DNA of 64,000 nt. It comes from Mesorhizobium opportunistum WSM2075. GTDB lineage: Bacteria; Pseudomonadota; Alphaproteobacteria; Rhizobiales; Rhizobiaceae. Numbering within the stretch: position 1 is the stretch's first letter; each line of letters opens with the position of its first letter. The notes under the pieces were generated by a model. That model was not told where the DNA came from. It did not search any database and saw only the letters and a program-made list of their open reading frames with translations. A program made the position numbers and the translations under genes. The stretch spans positions 6,018,001 through 6,082,000 of the forward strand of contig NC_015675.1 of NCBI RefSeq assembly GCF_000176035.2. The letters run 5' to 3'. Positions 35,408 to 44,998 of this stretch are shown piece after piece.

Positions 35408-36476
35408 GGGCGGTCTCGACCCTGCCTCACTCGTCCAGTCCTGGCCAAAGCCGTCGAAGCCTCGGCCGATCGTCACCTTCGGCGCAGGATCGATCGTCGG
35501 CGACGCACATTTCCCAGCCTATAGGAAGGCTGGCTTTCCAGTCGCCGGCCTCTACGATCCGGACCAGGACAAAGCGCGGGCACTGGCCGAGAAATGGGGC
35601 GTGACCGCGTTCCGCTCGGTGGAAGCAGCCGCTGATGTCAAGGACGCGGTTTTCGATCTGGCGACGCCGCCGGGTCGGCACGCCGAGATCCTGAAGGCTC
35701 TGCCCGATGGCGCGGTCGCATTGATCCAGAAGCCGATGGGCAACTATCTCGGCGAGGCAACCGAAATCCTGGAAATCTGCCGCGCCAAGAAGCTCAAGGC
35801 GGCGGTGAATTTCCAGCTCCGCTTCGCACCCATGATGCTGGCGCTGAAGGATGCCATCGCCAAGGGCTGGCTCGGCGAGATCGTCGATTTCGATGCCTGG
35901 CTGGCGCTGGCGACGCCGTGGCAGCTTTGGGAGTTCCTGCTCAAGGCGCCGCGCGTCGAGATCGCCATGCATTCGATCCACTATCTCGACCTGATCCGGC
36001 AGTTGCTCGGCGACCCCAAGGGCGTGCATGCCAAGACGCTCGGCCACCCCAACCACAGAGTGGCACAGACGCGCACCAGCGCCATTCTCGACTATGGCGA
36101 TACCGTGCGCTGTGCGCTGTCGATCAACCACGACCACAAATTCGGTCGCCGGCACCAGGCCTGCGAATTCCGCATCTGCGGCACCGAGGGTGCGGCCTAT
36201 CTCAAGCTCGGCCTCAATCTCGACTATCCCCGGGGCGAACCGGACATTCTGGAGATTTATCCCAGGGGCGGAACGGACTGGGTCGCGGTGCCGCTCGCCG
36301 GCGAGTGGTTCCCCGACGCCTTCGTCGGGCGCATGGCCAATGTCCAGCGTTTTGCCGCAGGCGAAGACGACGAATTGGTCAGCTCGGTCGAGGACGCCTG
36401 GAACACCATGGCGCTGGTCGAAGCGGCCTACCTTTCGAGCGCAGCGCCGGCAACGCCGATCGCGGAAAGACCCTGA
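35400..36476 (+). CDS. Gfo/Idh/MocA-family NAD(P)-dependent oxidoreductase
   Basis: 358 residues from ATG 35400, inside the end of the mutarotase gene. The Rossmann motif is [21 protein letters not shown] with YDPDQDKA at the second strand, and the family catalytic-lysine segment reads [14 protein letters not shown] (QKP instead of the usual EKP). A conserved H…D pair lies in [15 protein letters not shown]. These enzymes oxidise or reduce sugar carbons. It may be the missing sugar dehydrogenase of this operon, but family members vary widely. Its stop overlaps the MaoC start (TGATG). Confidence 0.85.
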   Translation: MTEGGLDPASLVQSWPKPSKPRPIVTFGAGSIVGDAHFPAYRKAGFPVAGLYDPDQDKARALAEKWGVTAFRSVEAAADVKDAVFDLATPPGRHAEILKALPDGAVALIQKPMGNYLGEATEILEICRAKKLKAAVNFQLRFAPMMLALKDAIAKGWLGEIVDFDAWLALATPWQLWEFLLKAPRVEIAMHSIHYLDLIRQLLGDPKGVHAKTLGHPNHRVAQTRTSAILDYGDTVRCALSINHDHKFGRRHQACEFRICGTEGAAYLKLGLNLDYPRGEPDILEIYPRGGTDWVAVPLAGEWFPDAFVGRMANVQRFAAGEDDELVSSVEDAWNTMALVEAAYLSSAAPATPIAERP

Positions 36477-36928
36477 TGGAACGGATCCAGTATTTCGAGG
36501 ATTACCAGATCGGCGCCTCGCGCATCACCAGCGGCCGCACCATCACCGAGACCGACTTCATCGTCCATGCCGGGCATACAGGCGATTTCTTTCCGCACCA
36601 CATGGATGCCGAGTTCATGAAGACGACGCCGTTCGGCCAGCGCATCGCGCATGGCACGCTGGTGTTCTCGGTCGGCATCGGGCTGACGGCAACCGTCATC
36701 AATCCGGTCGCCTTTTCCTATGGATATGACCGCCTGCGCTTCATCAAGCCGGTGTTCATCGGCGACACGATCCGCACGCGCACCACCATAGCGGCCAAAG
36801 AAGACGATCCAAAGAGGCCGGGCTCCGGACGCGTGATCGAACGCTGCGAAGTCATCAACCAGCGCGATGAAGTGGTGCTGGCCGCCGACCATATCTACAT
36901 CGTCGAACGCAAGCCTGCACGGGGCTGA
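36476..36928 (+). CDS. MaoC-like hot-dog dehydratase (second copy)
   Basis: 150 residues, single hot-dog domain: [22 protein letters not shown], the catalytic HxGD-type region [34 protein letters not shown] and [19 protein letters not shown]. Unlike the first copy at 20153 it keeps the canonical active-site D and H residues ([10 protein letters not shown]). A MaoC hydratase is unexpected in a sugar operon, since the family classically acts on enoyl-CoA. It may dehydrate or hydrate a free or CoA-bound sugar-derived acid. Last gene of the operon, 15 bases from the convergent phnV gene. Confidence 0.87.
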   Translation: MERIQYFEDYQIGASRITSGRTITETDFIVHAGHTGDFFPHHMDAEFMKTTPFGQRIAHGTLVFSVGIGLTATVINPVAFSYGYDRLRFIKPVFIGDTIRTRTTIAAKEDDPKRPGSGRVIERCEVINQRDEVVLAADHIYIVERKPARG

Positions 36929-36943
36929 AACCCAAGCCGTTTC

Positions 36944-37741
36944 CTATGCGCCAGTGGCACGATTGGTGATGCGCTCCAGGCCGAGCAGCAGGACCAGCGT
37001 CGCCACGACCAGGATCATGGTGAGCGCTGCTCCTGCAAAGATGTCGCCGCGATCGGTGAGGCTGAAGATCGACACCGGCAGCGTCACCCACCCCGGCGGA
37101 TAGACCATCACGGTGGCGCCAAGCTCGCCCATCGAGAGCGCGAAGCTCAGGCCGAAAGCAGCAACCAGATAGGGTGCCAGCAAGGGCAGCGTGACATGCC
37201 AGAGCCGATAGGCCGGGCGCGCGCCAAGGCTCGAGGCCACCTGTTCGAAATCAGGCGACAGCCGGGCCAGCCCGGCCGAGACATTGCCGAAGGTGAAGGC
37301 CGAGATCAGCACGAAATGCGCGATCATGACGATCGCGATCGTGCCGTTGAGCAGCAGCGGCGGATGGCTGAACGCCACCAGCAGGCCAAGGCCGACGGAC
37401 ACCGAAGGCACCGCACTTGGGACGAAGAACAACAGGCCGAGCACCTTGCTCAGGGTTGCACCCTGGATGCGGAGCGCAAGTGCCGCCCAAGTGCCGCTGA
37501 CCAGCGCCAGGGCGCTGGCCAGGAAGCCGGTGATCAGGCTCGCCTTTACGGCTTCGCCAGCCGCGCCGCGCATCACGTCGCTGTAATGCTCCGTCGTCAG
37601 CCCGCTTGGCAGCACACCGTTCCATTGGTCGGCAAGGCTGGACAGGAGGATGACCGCCAGCGGCGCCAGGAACAACACGCCGAAGACCACCGCGAAGAGC
37701 ACCCACAGAGCGATGCGACCGGGACGCGACCAGACCAGCAT
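36944..37741 (-). CDS. phnV: 2-aminoethylphosphonate ABC transporter permease PhnV
   Basis: 265 residues, six membrane segments; LADQWNGVLPSGLTTEHY and the EAA-like loop QVASSLGARPAYRLWHVTLP match the PhnV branch of spermidine/iron-type (PotC-like) permeases. It ends the leftward phnS-T-U-V operon, two bases after phnU. With PhnU it forms the inner-membrane channel for 2-aminoethylphosphonate. The assignment relies on the clear PhnS and on the AEP catabolic genes next door. Confidence 0.85.
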   Translation of the reverse strand: MLVWSRPGRIALWVLFAVVFGVLFLAPLAVILLSSLADQWNGVLPSGLTTEHYSDVMRGAAGEAVKASLITGFLASALALVSGTWAALALRIQGATLSKVLGLLFFVPSAVPSVSVGLGLLVAFSHPPLLLNGTIAIVMIAHFVLISAFTFGNVSAGLARLSPDFEQVASSLGARPAYRLWHVTLPLLAPYLVAAFGLSFALSMGELGATVMVYPPGWVTLPVSIFSLTDRGDIFAGAALTMILVVATLVLLLGLERITNRATGA

Positions 37742-37743
37742 GG

Positions 37744-38601
37744 CTAGACTCCCAACCGGCCGGCGGCGAAACGGTAGAGGCCGAACAGGCCGAGCGACAG
37801 CGCGATGTTGACCACGGCGATGATGCAGGCGACCTGATAGGCCGATTCCTGGATCGCCTTGCCGTAGATCAGCAGCGGCAGCGTGATGACGCCCTTGGCG
37901 CCGATGAACAGCACGATGCCGAATTCATTGACGGTCAACAGCAGGCACAGGCTGCCGCCGGCGATGAGCGCGGGAATTGCGGCAGGCAGGATGACCTGGC
38001 GGACGATGCGGAACGGCCGCGCGCCGAGCACGCTTGCCGCTTCGATCTGGCCGCGGTCGACCAGCGAGAAAGCGGCGAGCAGTGGCCGCAGGATGAAGGG
38101 GGTGTAGACGGTGACTTCGGCGAGCACCACCCCCCAGGTCGAATAGAGGAAATCGACGGGCGGCAGCGGCAGCGAGAAGGCTTCCATCAGCCCGGAATTG
38201 AGCATGCCGGCGGAGCCGTAGAGAAAGGTGAAGGCAAGCGTAACCAGGAAGGTCGGCAGGGCGATGAAAGTATCGATCAGGCGGGCGATGAAGCCGCTGC
38301 CGGGGAACGGCACGAAAGCGAGGATCAGCGCCAGCACGAGGCCCACGATCAGGCACCCGGCCGTCGCGGTGACCGAGATGGTCACCGTGTTGATCAGCGC
38401 GTTGAGGAAAAAGCGGGAATGCAGGACACGGACGACTTCCGCAATATTGGCGACACCGCTGTCGTCGAAAAAGGCCTGACGGGCGATGAGCGCCAGCGGA
38501 TAGAAGAACAGCAGCGCCAGCAGGGCAGCCGGCGGCACGATCCAGAATTTGCCGGGTTCTCTCCTGATCGCCGGCGCGCCAATTGCGACCGCGTCAGACA
38601 C
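37744..38601 (-). CDS. phnU: 2-aminoethylphosphonate ABC transporter permease PhnU
   Basis: 285 residues from a GTG at 38601 that lies inside the end of phnT (eight-base overlap). The upstream open frame runs through phnT and is rejected. Hydrophobic segments begin at FWIVPPAALLALLFFYPLAL; the docking loop reads QIEAASVLGARPFRIVRQ. It is the PotB-like partner of PhnV. Translational coupling within the operon is indicated by the overlaps on both sides. Confidence 0.85.
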   Translation of the reverse strand: MSDAVAIGAPAIRREPGKFWIVPPAALLALLFFYPLALIARQAFFDDSGVANIAEVVRVLHSRFFLNALINTVTISVTATAGCLIVGLVLALILAFVPFPGSGFIARLIDTFIALPTFLVTLAFTFLYGSAGMLNSGLMEAFSLPLPPVDFLYSTWGVVLAEVTVYTPFILRPLLAAFSLVDRGQIEAASVLGARPFRIVRQVILPAAIPALIAGGSLCLLLTVNEFGIVLFIGAKGVITLPLLIYGKAIQESAYQVACIIAVVNIALSLGLFGLYRFAAGRLGV

Positions 38602-39739
38602 CGGCGTCTTCCGGAAGAAGCGAGGTGTCGGCGGGCGCAAAGAACAATGGCACCTCGGCACCGGGTTCGGGCAAGGCGATCGGCAACCGCGTCGCCGAGA
38701 CGCGCACCGGCGTGCCTTCGACATCGAGCACGAGATGGGTGAGTTCGCCCTGCCAGTGTACTTCCCTGAGGGTGCCGACGATCCGGTTGGTGTGCTCGCT
38801 GTCGGCCGTCAGGCTGAGGTGCTGCGGCCTGATGCAGAGCAGGCTCTTGTCGCCGGCCTTCTCGGCACGGCCGGCGCCTGTCAGCACCGCATCGCCATGC
38901 CTTGCCGTGGCGAAGCCTTTCGCGCCGGCCGCCTCGGCAACCGTCACCGGCAGGAGATTGGCGCGGCCGAGAAATTCGGCGGTAAAACGGTTCGGCGGGC
39001 GGCGATAGAGTTCTGTCGTCGGTCCGTGCGAACAGACCCTGCCGTCGCGCATGATGGCGATCTTGTCGGCAAGCGTCAGCGCTTCCGTCTGGTCGTGGGT
39101 GACGTAGAGGATGGTCAGGCCCGGCAGGCTGCGGTGCAGGCGGGCGATCTCCTCGACCATGTTGCGGCGGATCTGCGCGTCGAGCGCCGACAACGGCTCG
39201 TCGAGCAGGAGCACGCGCGGCCGCACGGCAAGGGCGCGGGCAATCGCAACACGCTGCTGCTGGCCACCCGAAAGCTCGCGCGGATAACGCCTGGCAAAAG
39301 TCGCCATGCCGACGGTGCCGAGCGCATCCTTGACCCGCTCTGCGATCAGCGCCTTGTCGGCGCCTTGTGCCCGGAGGCCGAAGGCGACGTTGTCCTCGAC
39401 CCGCATGTGCGGAAACAGCGCGTAGTTCTGCACCACCATGCCGAGACCGCGCTCGTAGGGCGGCAGGTCGGTCACATCGGTGGCGCCGATACGGATGCGG
39501 CCGCTTGCCGGCCGCACGAAGCCGGCCACGGCGCGCAAGGCCGTCGTCTTGCCGGAGCCGGAAGGGCCGATCATCGCCAGTATCTCGCCGGGAGCGATGT
39601 CCAGGGTCAGCGGATGCAGGACGACATGCGCGCCATAGGCGACGCTGACCTTGTCGAAGTGGACGTTGGAACCGGCGCCGCGAATTTTCGCGGCGTCGAT
39701 GTCCATGACACTGGTACCAGTAAAGGCGGCGGCCGACAT
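38594..39739 (-). CDS. phnT: 2-aminoethylphosphonate ABC transporter ATP-binding protein PhnT
   Basis: 381 residues from ATG 39739, chosen for its GGAGGA site eight bases upstream. Walker [11 protein letters not shown]-loop [16 protein letters not shown], signature [15 protein letters not shown], Walker [16 protein letters not shown] and switch [10 protein letters not shown] are intact, followed by a TOBE domain (…[14 protein letters not shown]…). PotA-like ATPase size and domain order fit PhnT. It lies 32 bases after phnS in the leftward operon. Confidence 0.88.
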   Translation of the reverse strand: MSAAAFTGTSVMDIDAAKIRGAGSNVHFDKVSVAYGAHVVLHPLTLDIAPGEILAMIGPSGSGKTTALRAVAGFVRPASGRIRIGATDVTDLPPYERGLGMVVQNYALFPHMRVEDNVAFGLRAQGADKALIAERVKDALGTVGMATFARRYPRELSGGQQQRVAIARALAVRPRVLLLDEPLSALDAQIRRNMVEEIARLHRSLPGLTILYVTHDQTEALTLADKIAIMRDGRVCSHGPTTELYRRPPNRFTAEFLGRANLLPVTVAEAAGAKGFATARHGDAVLTGAGRAEKAGDKSLLCIRPQHLSLTADSEHTNRIVGTLREVHWQGELTHLVLDVEGTPVRVSATRLPIALPEPGAEVPLFFAPADTSLLPEDAGV

Positions 39740-39771
39740 GGCTTGGTCCTCCGGATTTCTGCCCTCGGGTG

Positions 39772-40803
39772 TCAGCTTCCGGTCGCCTCGTTCCACTTCT
39801 TGACGTAGTCGGGAAGCTTGCTCAGCGCCTCGTCCCAGTTCGGCGCCCAGATGGTCAGGCCCTTCATCGCTTCCTGCGTCTTGGCGAAGTTGGCGTCGGA
39901 TGGTGTCACGTCCTTGCGGGCGGGCATGCCGAGTGCAACGGAACTTACCGTCGACTGCGCTTCCTTGGAGAGCAGGAAGTCGATCAGCTTCTTGCCGTTG
40001 TCGCCATTCGGCGCGCCGGTGACCAAGCCGATTTCATAGGGCAGCGCGAAGGTGGAGCGCACACCGTCAGGGCCCGCCGGCCAGAACACCTTGATGTTCG
40101 GGTTGTCGGCCATCTGCGACATGTTCATCTGCAGGTCGCCATTGGCGACATGCAGCTCGCCCTTGTTGACCAGCGCGGTCAGCTTGCCGGTCGAGGCGGA
40201 CGGGCCGACATTGTTGTCCTGCAGCTTCTTCATGAACTCGAAGCCGGCATCCTCGCCGCCAAAGGCATGGATGACCTGCAGCATGACGGCGGTTCCGTCG
40301 CCGGCCTGGCCGGGGGTCGAATACTGGATCTTGCCCTTGAACTTCGGATCGAGCAGGTCGTTGTAGCTCTTCGGCGCTTCCGAGAGCACCGCGCTGTTAT
40401 AGATGAAGTTCATGTAGTTGTTGACCAGCGGCCGGTACTTGTCGGTGCCGCCATCGATCTGCTCGGCGCCTTCGGGCTTGTAGTCCTGCAGCAGGCCATC
40501 AGCCGCGGCGCGCTGGACGAAGGGCGGCAAGGTCACCAGCACGTCGGCCTGCGGGTTCGATTTTTCCTTGGCGACCCGTTCGACGACACCGCCCGAGCCA
40601 GCCTCGATATACTGTACCTTGATGCCGGTGGCCTTGGTGAAGGCGGCAAACTCGGTTTCGAACCAGCTGCCATTGCCGTCATGCAGGCCGTCGGCGGAAT
40701 AGATGGTGACCACGCCGTCGGCGAGCGCCGGTCCGACGAGAGCCGACGACGCCAGCAGCGACGCGGCGAAGGCCATGGCGATGTTTGTTTTGCGCGATTT
40801 CAT
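39772..40803 (-). CDS. phnS: 2-aminoethylphosphonate-binding protein PhnS
   Basis: 343 residues with a signal peptide (…[21 protein letters not shown], cleaved near residue 29). The mature protein begins [18 protein letters not shown] and continues …[22 protein letters not shown]…, closely following the PhnS family, a branch of the iron/spermidine-type binding proteins; the YSADG…GSGG block binds the phosphonate group in this family. First gene of the phnSTUV operon. Upstream (40934-40953) lies a motif shared with the phnW/regulator gap. Confidence 0.9.
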   Translation of the reverse strand: MKSRKTNIAMAFAASLLASSALVGPALADGVVTIYSADGLHDGNGSWFETEFAAFTKATGIKVQYIEAGSGGVVERVAKEKSNPQADVLVTLPPFVQRAAADGLLQDYKPEGAEQIDGGTDKYRPLVNNYMNFIYNSAVLSEAPKSYNDLLDPKFKGKIQYSTPGQAGDGTAVMLQVIHAFGGEDAGFEFMKKLQDNNVGPSASTGKLTALVNKGELHVANGDLQMNMSQMADNPNIKVFWPAGPDGVRSTFALPYEIGLVTGAPNGDNGKKLIDFLLSKEAQSTVSSVALGMPARKDVTPSDANFAKTQEAMKGLTIWAPNWDEALSKLPDYVKKWNEATGS

Positions 40804-40933
40804 GGATCAGTTCCCCTGTGATTGATGGCACATTCTGCGATGCACTATGACGATCGCGCCGTCGGGACCTTCGGGCCTTGTAGCGCTTGTGGATGTCGTC
40901 GTTGCGTCAACTTTGGGGATTAGCGATCGATAA

Positions 40934-40953
40934 GTAAAATCTATTTATTTTAT
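40934..40953. promoter_or_regulatory. Candidate site for the AEP LysR regulator upstream of phnS
   Basis: GTAAAATCTATTTATTTTAT in an otherwise GC-rich 253-base gap. It begins with the same GTAAAATC and ends with the same TATTTT as the sequence at 47734-47749 before phnW. The site is about 130 bases ahead of phnS. No other gene lies in the gap (40804-41056). Confidence 0.45.
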
Positions 40954-41056
40954 GACAGGCAAACTTCTTCTGATGTTTGTCATGGAACTGTCGCGTGCCT
41001 GTCTTGGAGGCGTTTCGACCCTTTGAAACGTCGGCGACCGGCGGAGCCAGTGGTGA

Positions 41057-42067
41057 TCAGCCGAAGGAAACGCCTGCCGTCTGAGCCCGCAGTCGCGGAT
41101 CGAACGAGCGAACCGTGACGGGCCGGCCGTCGAGGATTTCGAAGCAGCGGGCGAGCGTGTCGTCCTCGAGCCGGCGCATCGCCTCTTGCGTGAAGAAGGT
41201 GAGATGCGGAAACAGGATGACGTCGTCGCGGTCGAACAGCGCGCTCATCGGATGGCCTGACCGGGCCAGCGGCTCGACCGAATAGACGTCGAGCCCGGCG
41301 CCGCCGATGCGTCCGGCAACGATCGCCTCGACAAGGGCGGTCTCGTCGATCAGGGCGCCGCGCGAGACGTTGACGACGACGGCGGAGGGCCTCAGGCAGG
41401 CGAGTTCGGCCTTACCGATCAGTCCGCGCGTATTGTAGTTCAGCACGCAATGGATGGAAACGAAATCGGAGGCGCGCAGCATAGCTTGGAGATCGTGAGC
41501 CTTCTCGATGCCGGCGCCTTGCATGGCCGCCGCATCGACGCCGGGATCGAAGCCAAGCACACGGGCGCGAAACCCTTGGCCTGCCATGCGCGCCATGCTG
41601 CGGCCGATCTTGCCGCAGCCGACGAGGCCGAGCGTGGCGCCGGAAATGTCGCGCCCCAGCCAGCGCTGCTCGGGCCAGATCCAGCCATCGCGTGACACCG
41701 CCGCCGTGATCGCCGGCAGCCGCTTGGCCAGCGCGATCATCAGCGCGAAAGCACCCTCGGCGACGGTTTCCTCGGCATACTCAGGCACATTGACGACGGG
41801 AATGCCGCGCTGCATCGCGGCAGGAATGTCGATGGCATCGATGCCGACGCCATATTTGACGATGCCCTTCAATTTGGGCGCCGCCTCTATCACCCGCGCG
41901 GTGATCGGCGTGTAGCACATCAGCAGGAGATCGGCGTCGGCGACAGCATCGATCAGGTCCGCCTCGGGAATACCGTCGGGCAACGTCACCAGCTCGAGGC
42001 CCCTCGCCCGCAAGCCGGCGTCGATTCCCGGACATTCGAGTTCCCGATCGGTGCGCACCGCCTTCAC
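41057..42067 (-). CDS. D-2-hydroxyacid dehydrogenase family protein in the phosphonate cluster
   Basis: 336 residues from GTG 42067, two bases after the PbfA-like stop. It has the formate/glycerate-dehydrogenase fold: Rossmann LGLVGCGKIGRSMARMA, catalytic arginine in NVSRGALIDE, glutamate in LDVYSVEPL, and histidine in LFPHLTFFT. An intact Arg-Glu-His triad argues for an active NAD-dependent oxidoreductase on a D-2-hydroxy acid (or the reverse reduction of a 2-keto acid). It is not evidently the phosphite dehydrogenase PtxD, another family member. The tight coupling to the PbfA-like gene suggests a role in hydroxyphosphonate metabolism, so far only an inference. Confidence 0.8.
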   Translation of the reverse strand: MKAVRTDRELECPGIDAGLRARGLELVTLPDGIPEADLIDAVADADLLLMCYTPITARVIEAAPKLKGIVKYGVGIDAIDIPAAMQRGIPVVNVPEYAEETVAEGAFALMIALAKRLPAITAAVSRDGWIWPEQRWLGRDISGATLGLVGCGKIGRSMARMAGQGFRARVLGFDPGVDAAAMQGAGIEKAHDLQAMLRASDFVSIHCVLNYNTRGLIGKAELACLRPSAVVVNVSRGALIDETALVEAIVAGRIGGAGLDVYSVEPLARSGHPMSALFDRDDVILFPHLTFFTQEAMRRLEDDTLARCFEILDGRPVTVRSFDPRLRAQTAGVSFG

Positions 42068-42069
42068 GG

Positions 42070-43428
42070 TCAGGCCGCCAGCACGGCTGCCTCGACGATG
42101 TCGAGAGCGCGGTCGAGATCCGTTTCCAAAATGACCAATGGCGGCGACAAGGTCAGCACGTTGCCGTGGCTGACCTTGAAGCTCAGGCCCTGTTCCAGGC
42201 AAGTGTAGAACACGCGTTCGGCAAGCTCGCGCGCGGGCTGGCGCGTGGCGCGGTCCTCGACGAGTTCGACGCCCACCATCAGACCCCTGCCCCTGACGTC
42301 GCCGACATGCGGCGAGCGCGCCATCAGATCCTGCATGCGCCCGAGCATATGCCGGCCAAGCTCGGCCGAGCGCTCGACCAGCCCTTCCTCCAGTATGATG
42401 TCGATGGTGGTCAATGCCGCGCGCGTCGTCACCGGGTTCTTTTCGTGGGTGTAGTGACCGATGGCAAAGCCGCCGGTGACGTCGAGGTCGCGGCGCGCAA
42501 TGACGGCGGCGATCGGCAGGATGCCGCCGCCCAGCGACTTGCCGAGAACGACAATGTCGGGCGTCACGCCATCATGCTCGTGAGCAAAGAACTTTCCGGT
42601 CTTGCCGAGGCCGGTCGGGATCTCGTCGAAGATCAGCAGCGTGCCATGGCGATCGCAGGCCTCGCGCACCCGCTTCCAGAAGCCTGGCGGCGGCGGGTTG
42701 GGCGTCGCCCGCATTGGCTCCGCGACGACCGCGGCCACGTCCTGCTCGCGGTCGAGCACATAGGCGATCATGTTGGCGCAGGCGATGCCCGACGCTTCGA
42801 GGGAGTCGTGACCATAGGGGCAGCGGTAGCCATCCCAGGGCGCCACATGCTCGGTGCCGGTCATCATCGGGCCTGATATATGGGAGCGGAACGTCGCCTC
42901 GCCGCCGACGCTGGCAGCGCCGAAGCCAGCGCCATGGAAGGCATCCCAGAACGACACCGTCTTGAAGCGGCCGGTCGCGGCGCGCGCGATCTTCAGCGCC
43001 ACCTCTATGGCATCCGAGCCACCCGTGGTGAACAGCACCTTGCCGAGATCGCCAGGCGCGAGTTCCGCCAGCTTCTCAGCCAGTTCGACGGCGGGCTCGC
43101 AGGTGAAGCGGCGCGGCGCGAAGCAGAGATCGTCGAGCTGCTGCTTGATCGCGGCCACCAGCCTGGGATGGCCGTAGCCGAGGTGATGCACGCTGTTGCC
43201 ATGGAAATCCATGAAGCGGCGGCCGGCGGTGTCCTCGATCCAGATGCCTTCAGCCCTGGCGATGGTCGACAGACAGGGGCTGGAGAGGCTCTGATGCATG
43301 AAGGCGGCCGCGTCGCGATCGAGCAGGCCGCGGATGCGGGGATCCTCCTGACCGGCGTCCCATCGGCGGCGCGCCGCTGTCGTGTTGGAATCGCCCTCGG
43401 TATGCACAAGTTCTTTGGTCGCGGCCAT
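42070..43428 (-). CDS. Class III PLP enzyme, PbfA-like (1-hydroxy-2-aminoethylphosphonate ammonia-lyase)
   Basis: 452 residues from ATG 43428 (GGAG upstream; an adjoining GTG at 43431 is possible). Class III fold with PLP lysine K297 in LGKSLGGGILPI, aspartate in LLIFDEIPTGLGKTG and the FHGNSVHHLGYGHP N-terminal block. Proteins of this type beside phnW, phnX or phnY genes include PbfA, a former 'aminotransferase' that eliminates ammonia from (R)-1-hydroxy-AEP to give phosphonoacetaldehyde. Here it lies next to phnY, whose product would accept that aldehyde. It follows a terminator-like hairpin after phnY, so it may have its own promoter. A true transaminase remains possible. Confidence 0.72.
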   Translation of the reverse strand: MAATKELVHTEGDSNTTAARRRWDAGQEDPRIRGLLDRDAAAFMHQSLSSPCLSTIARAEGIWIEDTAGRRFMDFHGNSVHHLGYGHPRLVAAIKQQLDDLCFAPRRFTCEPAVELAEKLAELAPGDLGKVLFTTGGSDAIEVALKIARAATGRFKTVSFWDAFHGAGFGAASVGGEATFRSHISGPMMTGTEHVAPWDGYRCPYGHDSLEASGIACANMIAYVLDREQDVAAVVAEPMRATPNPPPPGFWKRVREACDRHGTLLIFDEIPTGLGKTGKFFAHEHDGVTPDIVVLGKSLGGGILPIAAVIARRDLDVTGGFAIGHYTHEKNPVTTRAALTTIDIILEEGLVERSAELGRHMLGRMQDLMARSPHVGDVRGRGLMVGVELVEDRATRQPARELAERVFYTCLEQGLSFKVSHGNVLTLSPPLVILETDLDRALDIVEAAVLAA

Positions 43429-43449
43429 CACAGTCTCCGAAACGCGAAG

Positions 43450-43473
43450 GAGGGAGCGTCGAAACGCCCCCTC
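43450..43473 (-). terminator. Hairpin terminating the phnW-phnA-phnY transcript
   Basis: GAGGGGGCGT and ACGCTCCCTC (minus strand) form a ten-base stem with one mismatch, closed by a TTCG tetraloop, between the phnY stop and the PbfA-like start. The stable UUCG-type loop fits a terminator or mRNA-end stabiliser. Confidence 0.6.
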
Positions 43474-43501
43474 GGTTGGTCTGCCAGTTGTTACGGTCCG
43501 G

Positions 43502-44959
43502 TCAGGACCAGGGCAGCGAGAATGTCTTGACGTTGGTGTAGCTCTTCATCGCTTCGATAACGCCTTCCTTGTAGCCATTGCCCGAATCCTTGATGCCCCC
43601 GAAGGGAGACATCTCGATGCGATAACCCGGCACTTCCCAGATGTTGACCGTGCCGACCTGCAGCCCGGCGATGTATTTCTGCATGCGGGGAAACGAGTTG
43701 GTGCAGACGCCCGACGACAGCCCGAAGGCGGTCGAGTTGGACAATGCGATCAGCGCCTCGTCGTCATCGGGCGCGCGCACGATCGGGATGATGGGGCCGA
43801 ATGTCTCTTCCATGACCAGCTCGGATGTGTGCGGCACGCGATCGACGACGATCGGCGGCAGCAACGCGCCCAGACGGCCCGGATTGTAGAGGATTTCAGC
43901 ACCTTGCTCGGCCGCCATGTAGACACGCGCCTCGAACAGCGCCGCTGCCTTCTCGTGCACGACCGTACCAAGGTCGGTCGAGCGGTCCATCGGATCGCCG
44001 AAGCGGATCTTCTTCGCCCGCTCCAGCACCAGTGGCACGAAGCGGTCGGCGACGCTTTCCTGGACCAGGATGCGCTTGACCGCCGTGCAGCGCTGGCCGG
44101 AGTTTTTTGTCGCGCCGGCGACGGCGAGATCGGCAGCTTTCGCCAGATCGTCGTCGGAGAGATCGTTGAGGATGATCAGCGGGTCGTTGCCGCCGAGTTC
44201 CAGTACCTGGCGCTTGTAGCCAGCGGTGCGGGCGATCATCTTGCCGACCGGCACGCCGCCGGTGAAAGTGATCAGGTCGATGTTCTCGTTGGTGATCATC
44301 TCGTTGCCGATGTCGGCCGGCCAGCCGGTCACCACCGACAGCATCTCCGGCGGCAGGCCGGCTTCATAGAGAATGTCGGCCAGGAGCAGCGCCGTCATCG
44401 GCGTCAGTTCGGTCGGCTTGACCACCACGCAATTGTTGGTGGCGATCGCCGGCGCCACTTTGTGCGAGACCATGTTGAGCGGATGATTGAACGGCGTGAT
44501 CGCCGAGATCGCCTTCAGCGGTTCGCGGGTGGTGAAGATCTTGCGCGCCTTGCCGTGCGGGGTGAGGTCGCAAGAGAATATCTGGCCGTCATCCTGGATG
44601 CACATCTGCGCCGACAGCGTGAACACGTCATAGGCGCGGCCGACCTCATAGAGCGAATCCGCCTTGGAGATGCCGAGTTCCAGGGTGATGAGATCGGAAA
44701 TCTCTTCGCGGCGTGATGCAAGGATTTCGGCGGTGCGAAACAGGATCTGCTGGCGCTCGTAGCGGGTCAGCTTCGATTTGTAGCCGGCGGCGATCTCGAA
44801 GGCTTTTCGGGCATGCTCAGCGCTCCCTGCCGGCACGGTGCCGATGACGGTATCGTTCCAGGGGTAGCGCACCTCGACGACGCCCTCGGCATCGACTTTC
44901 CTGCCAGCGATGCGCATCGGCTCGTGGCGAACTTTGATGGCGGGGTCGAGTTTGGTCAT
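43502..44959 (-). CDS. phnY: Phosphonoacetaldehyde dehydrogenase PhnY
   Basis: 485 residues from ATG 44959 (GGAG upstream); a longer frame to 45028 reads into the repeat and is rejected. With this start the catalytic cysteine is C291 in GQRCTAVKR, the number I recall for the S. meliloti enzyme. The glutamate lies in LELGGNDP, the cofactor asparagine in TPFNHPLN, and the C-terminal [10 protein letters not shown] is typical. It oxidises phosphonoacetaldehyde to phosphonoacetate with NAD in the cytosol. Third gene of the leftward phnW-phnA-phnY set, separated from phnA by a 180-base palindromic mosaic element. Confidence 0.93.
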   Translation of the reverse strand: MTKLDPAIKVRHEPMRIAGRKVDAEGVVEVRYPWNDTVIGTVPAGSAEHARKAFEIAAGYKSKLTRYERQQILFRTAEILASRREEISDLITLELGISKADSLYEVGRAYDVFTLSAQMCIQDDGQIFSCDLTPHGKARKIFTTREPLKAISAITPFNHPLNMVSHKVAPAIATNNCVVVKPTELTPMTALLLADILYEAGLPPEMLSVVTGWPADIGNEMITNENIDLITFTGGVPVGKMIARTAGYKRQVLELGGNDPLIILNDLSDDDLAKAADLAVAGATKNSGQRCTAVKRILVQESVADRFVPLVLERAKKIRFGDPMDRSTDLGTVVHEKAAALFEARVYMAAEQGAEILYNPGRLGALLPPIVVDRVPHTSELVMEETFGPIIPIVRAPDDDEALIALSNSTAFGLSSGVCTNSFPRMQKYIAGLQVGTVNIWEVPGYRIEMSPFGGIKDSGNGYKEGVIEAMKSYTNVKTFSLPWS

Positions 44960-44998
44960 GCACTCTGCTCCAGCAGATGTTAGGCGTTGCGGCCGAGG

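Noticed and set aside
41057..42067. Phosphite dehydrogenase PtxD
   Set aside because: The length is the same (336 residues) and the family is right, but sequence around the catalytic histidine (LFPHLTFFT) and N-terminus follows general D-2-hydroxyacid dehydrogenases; there is no phosphite importer nearby.
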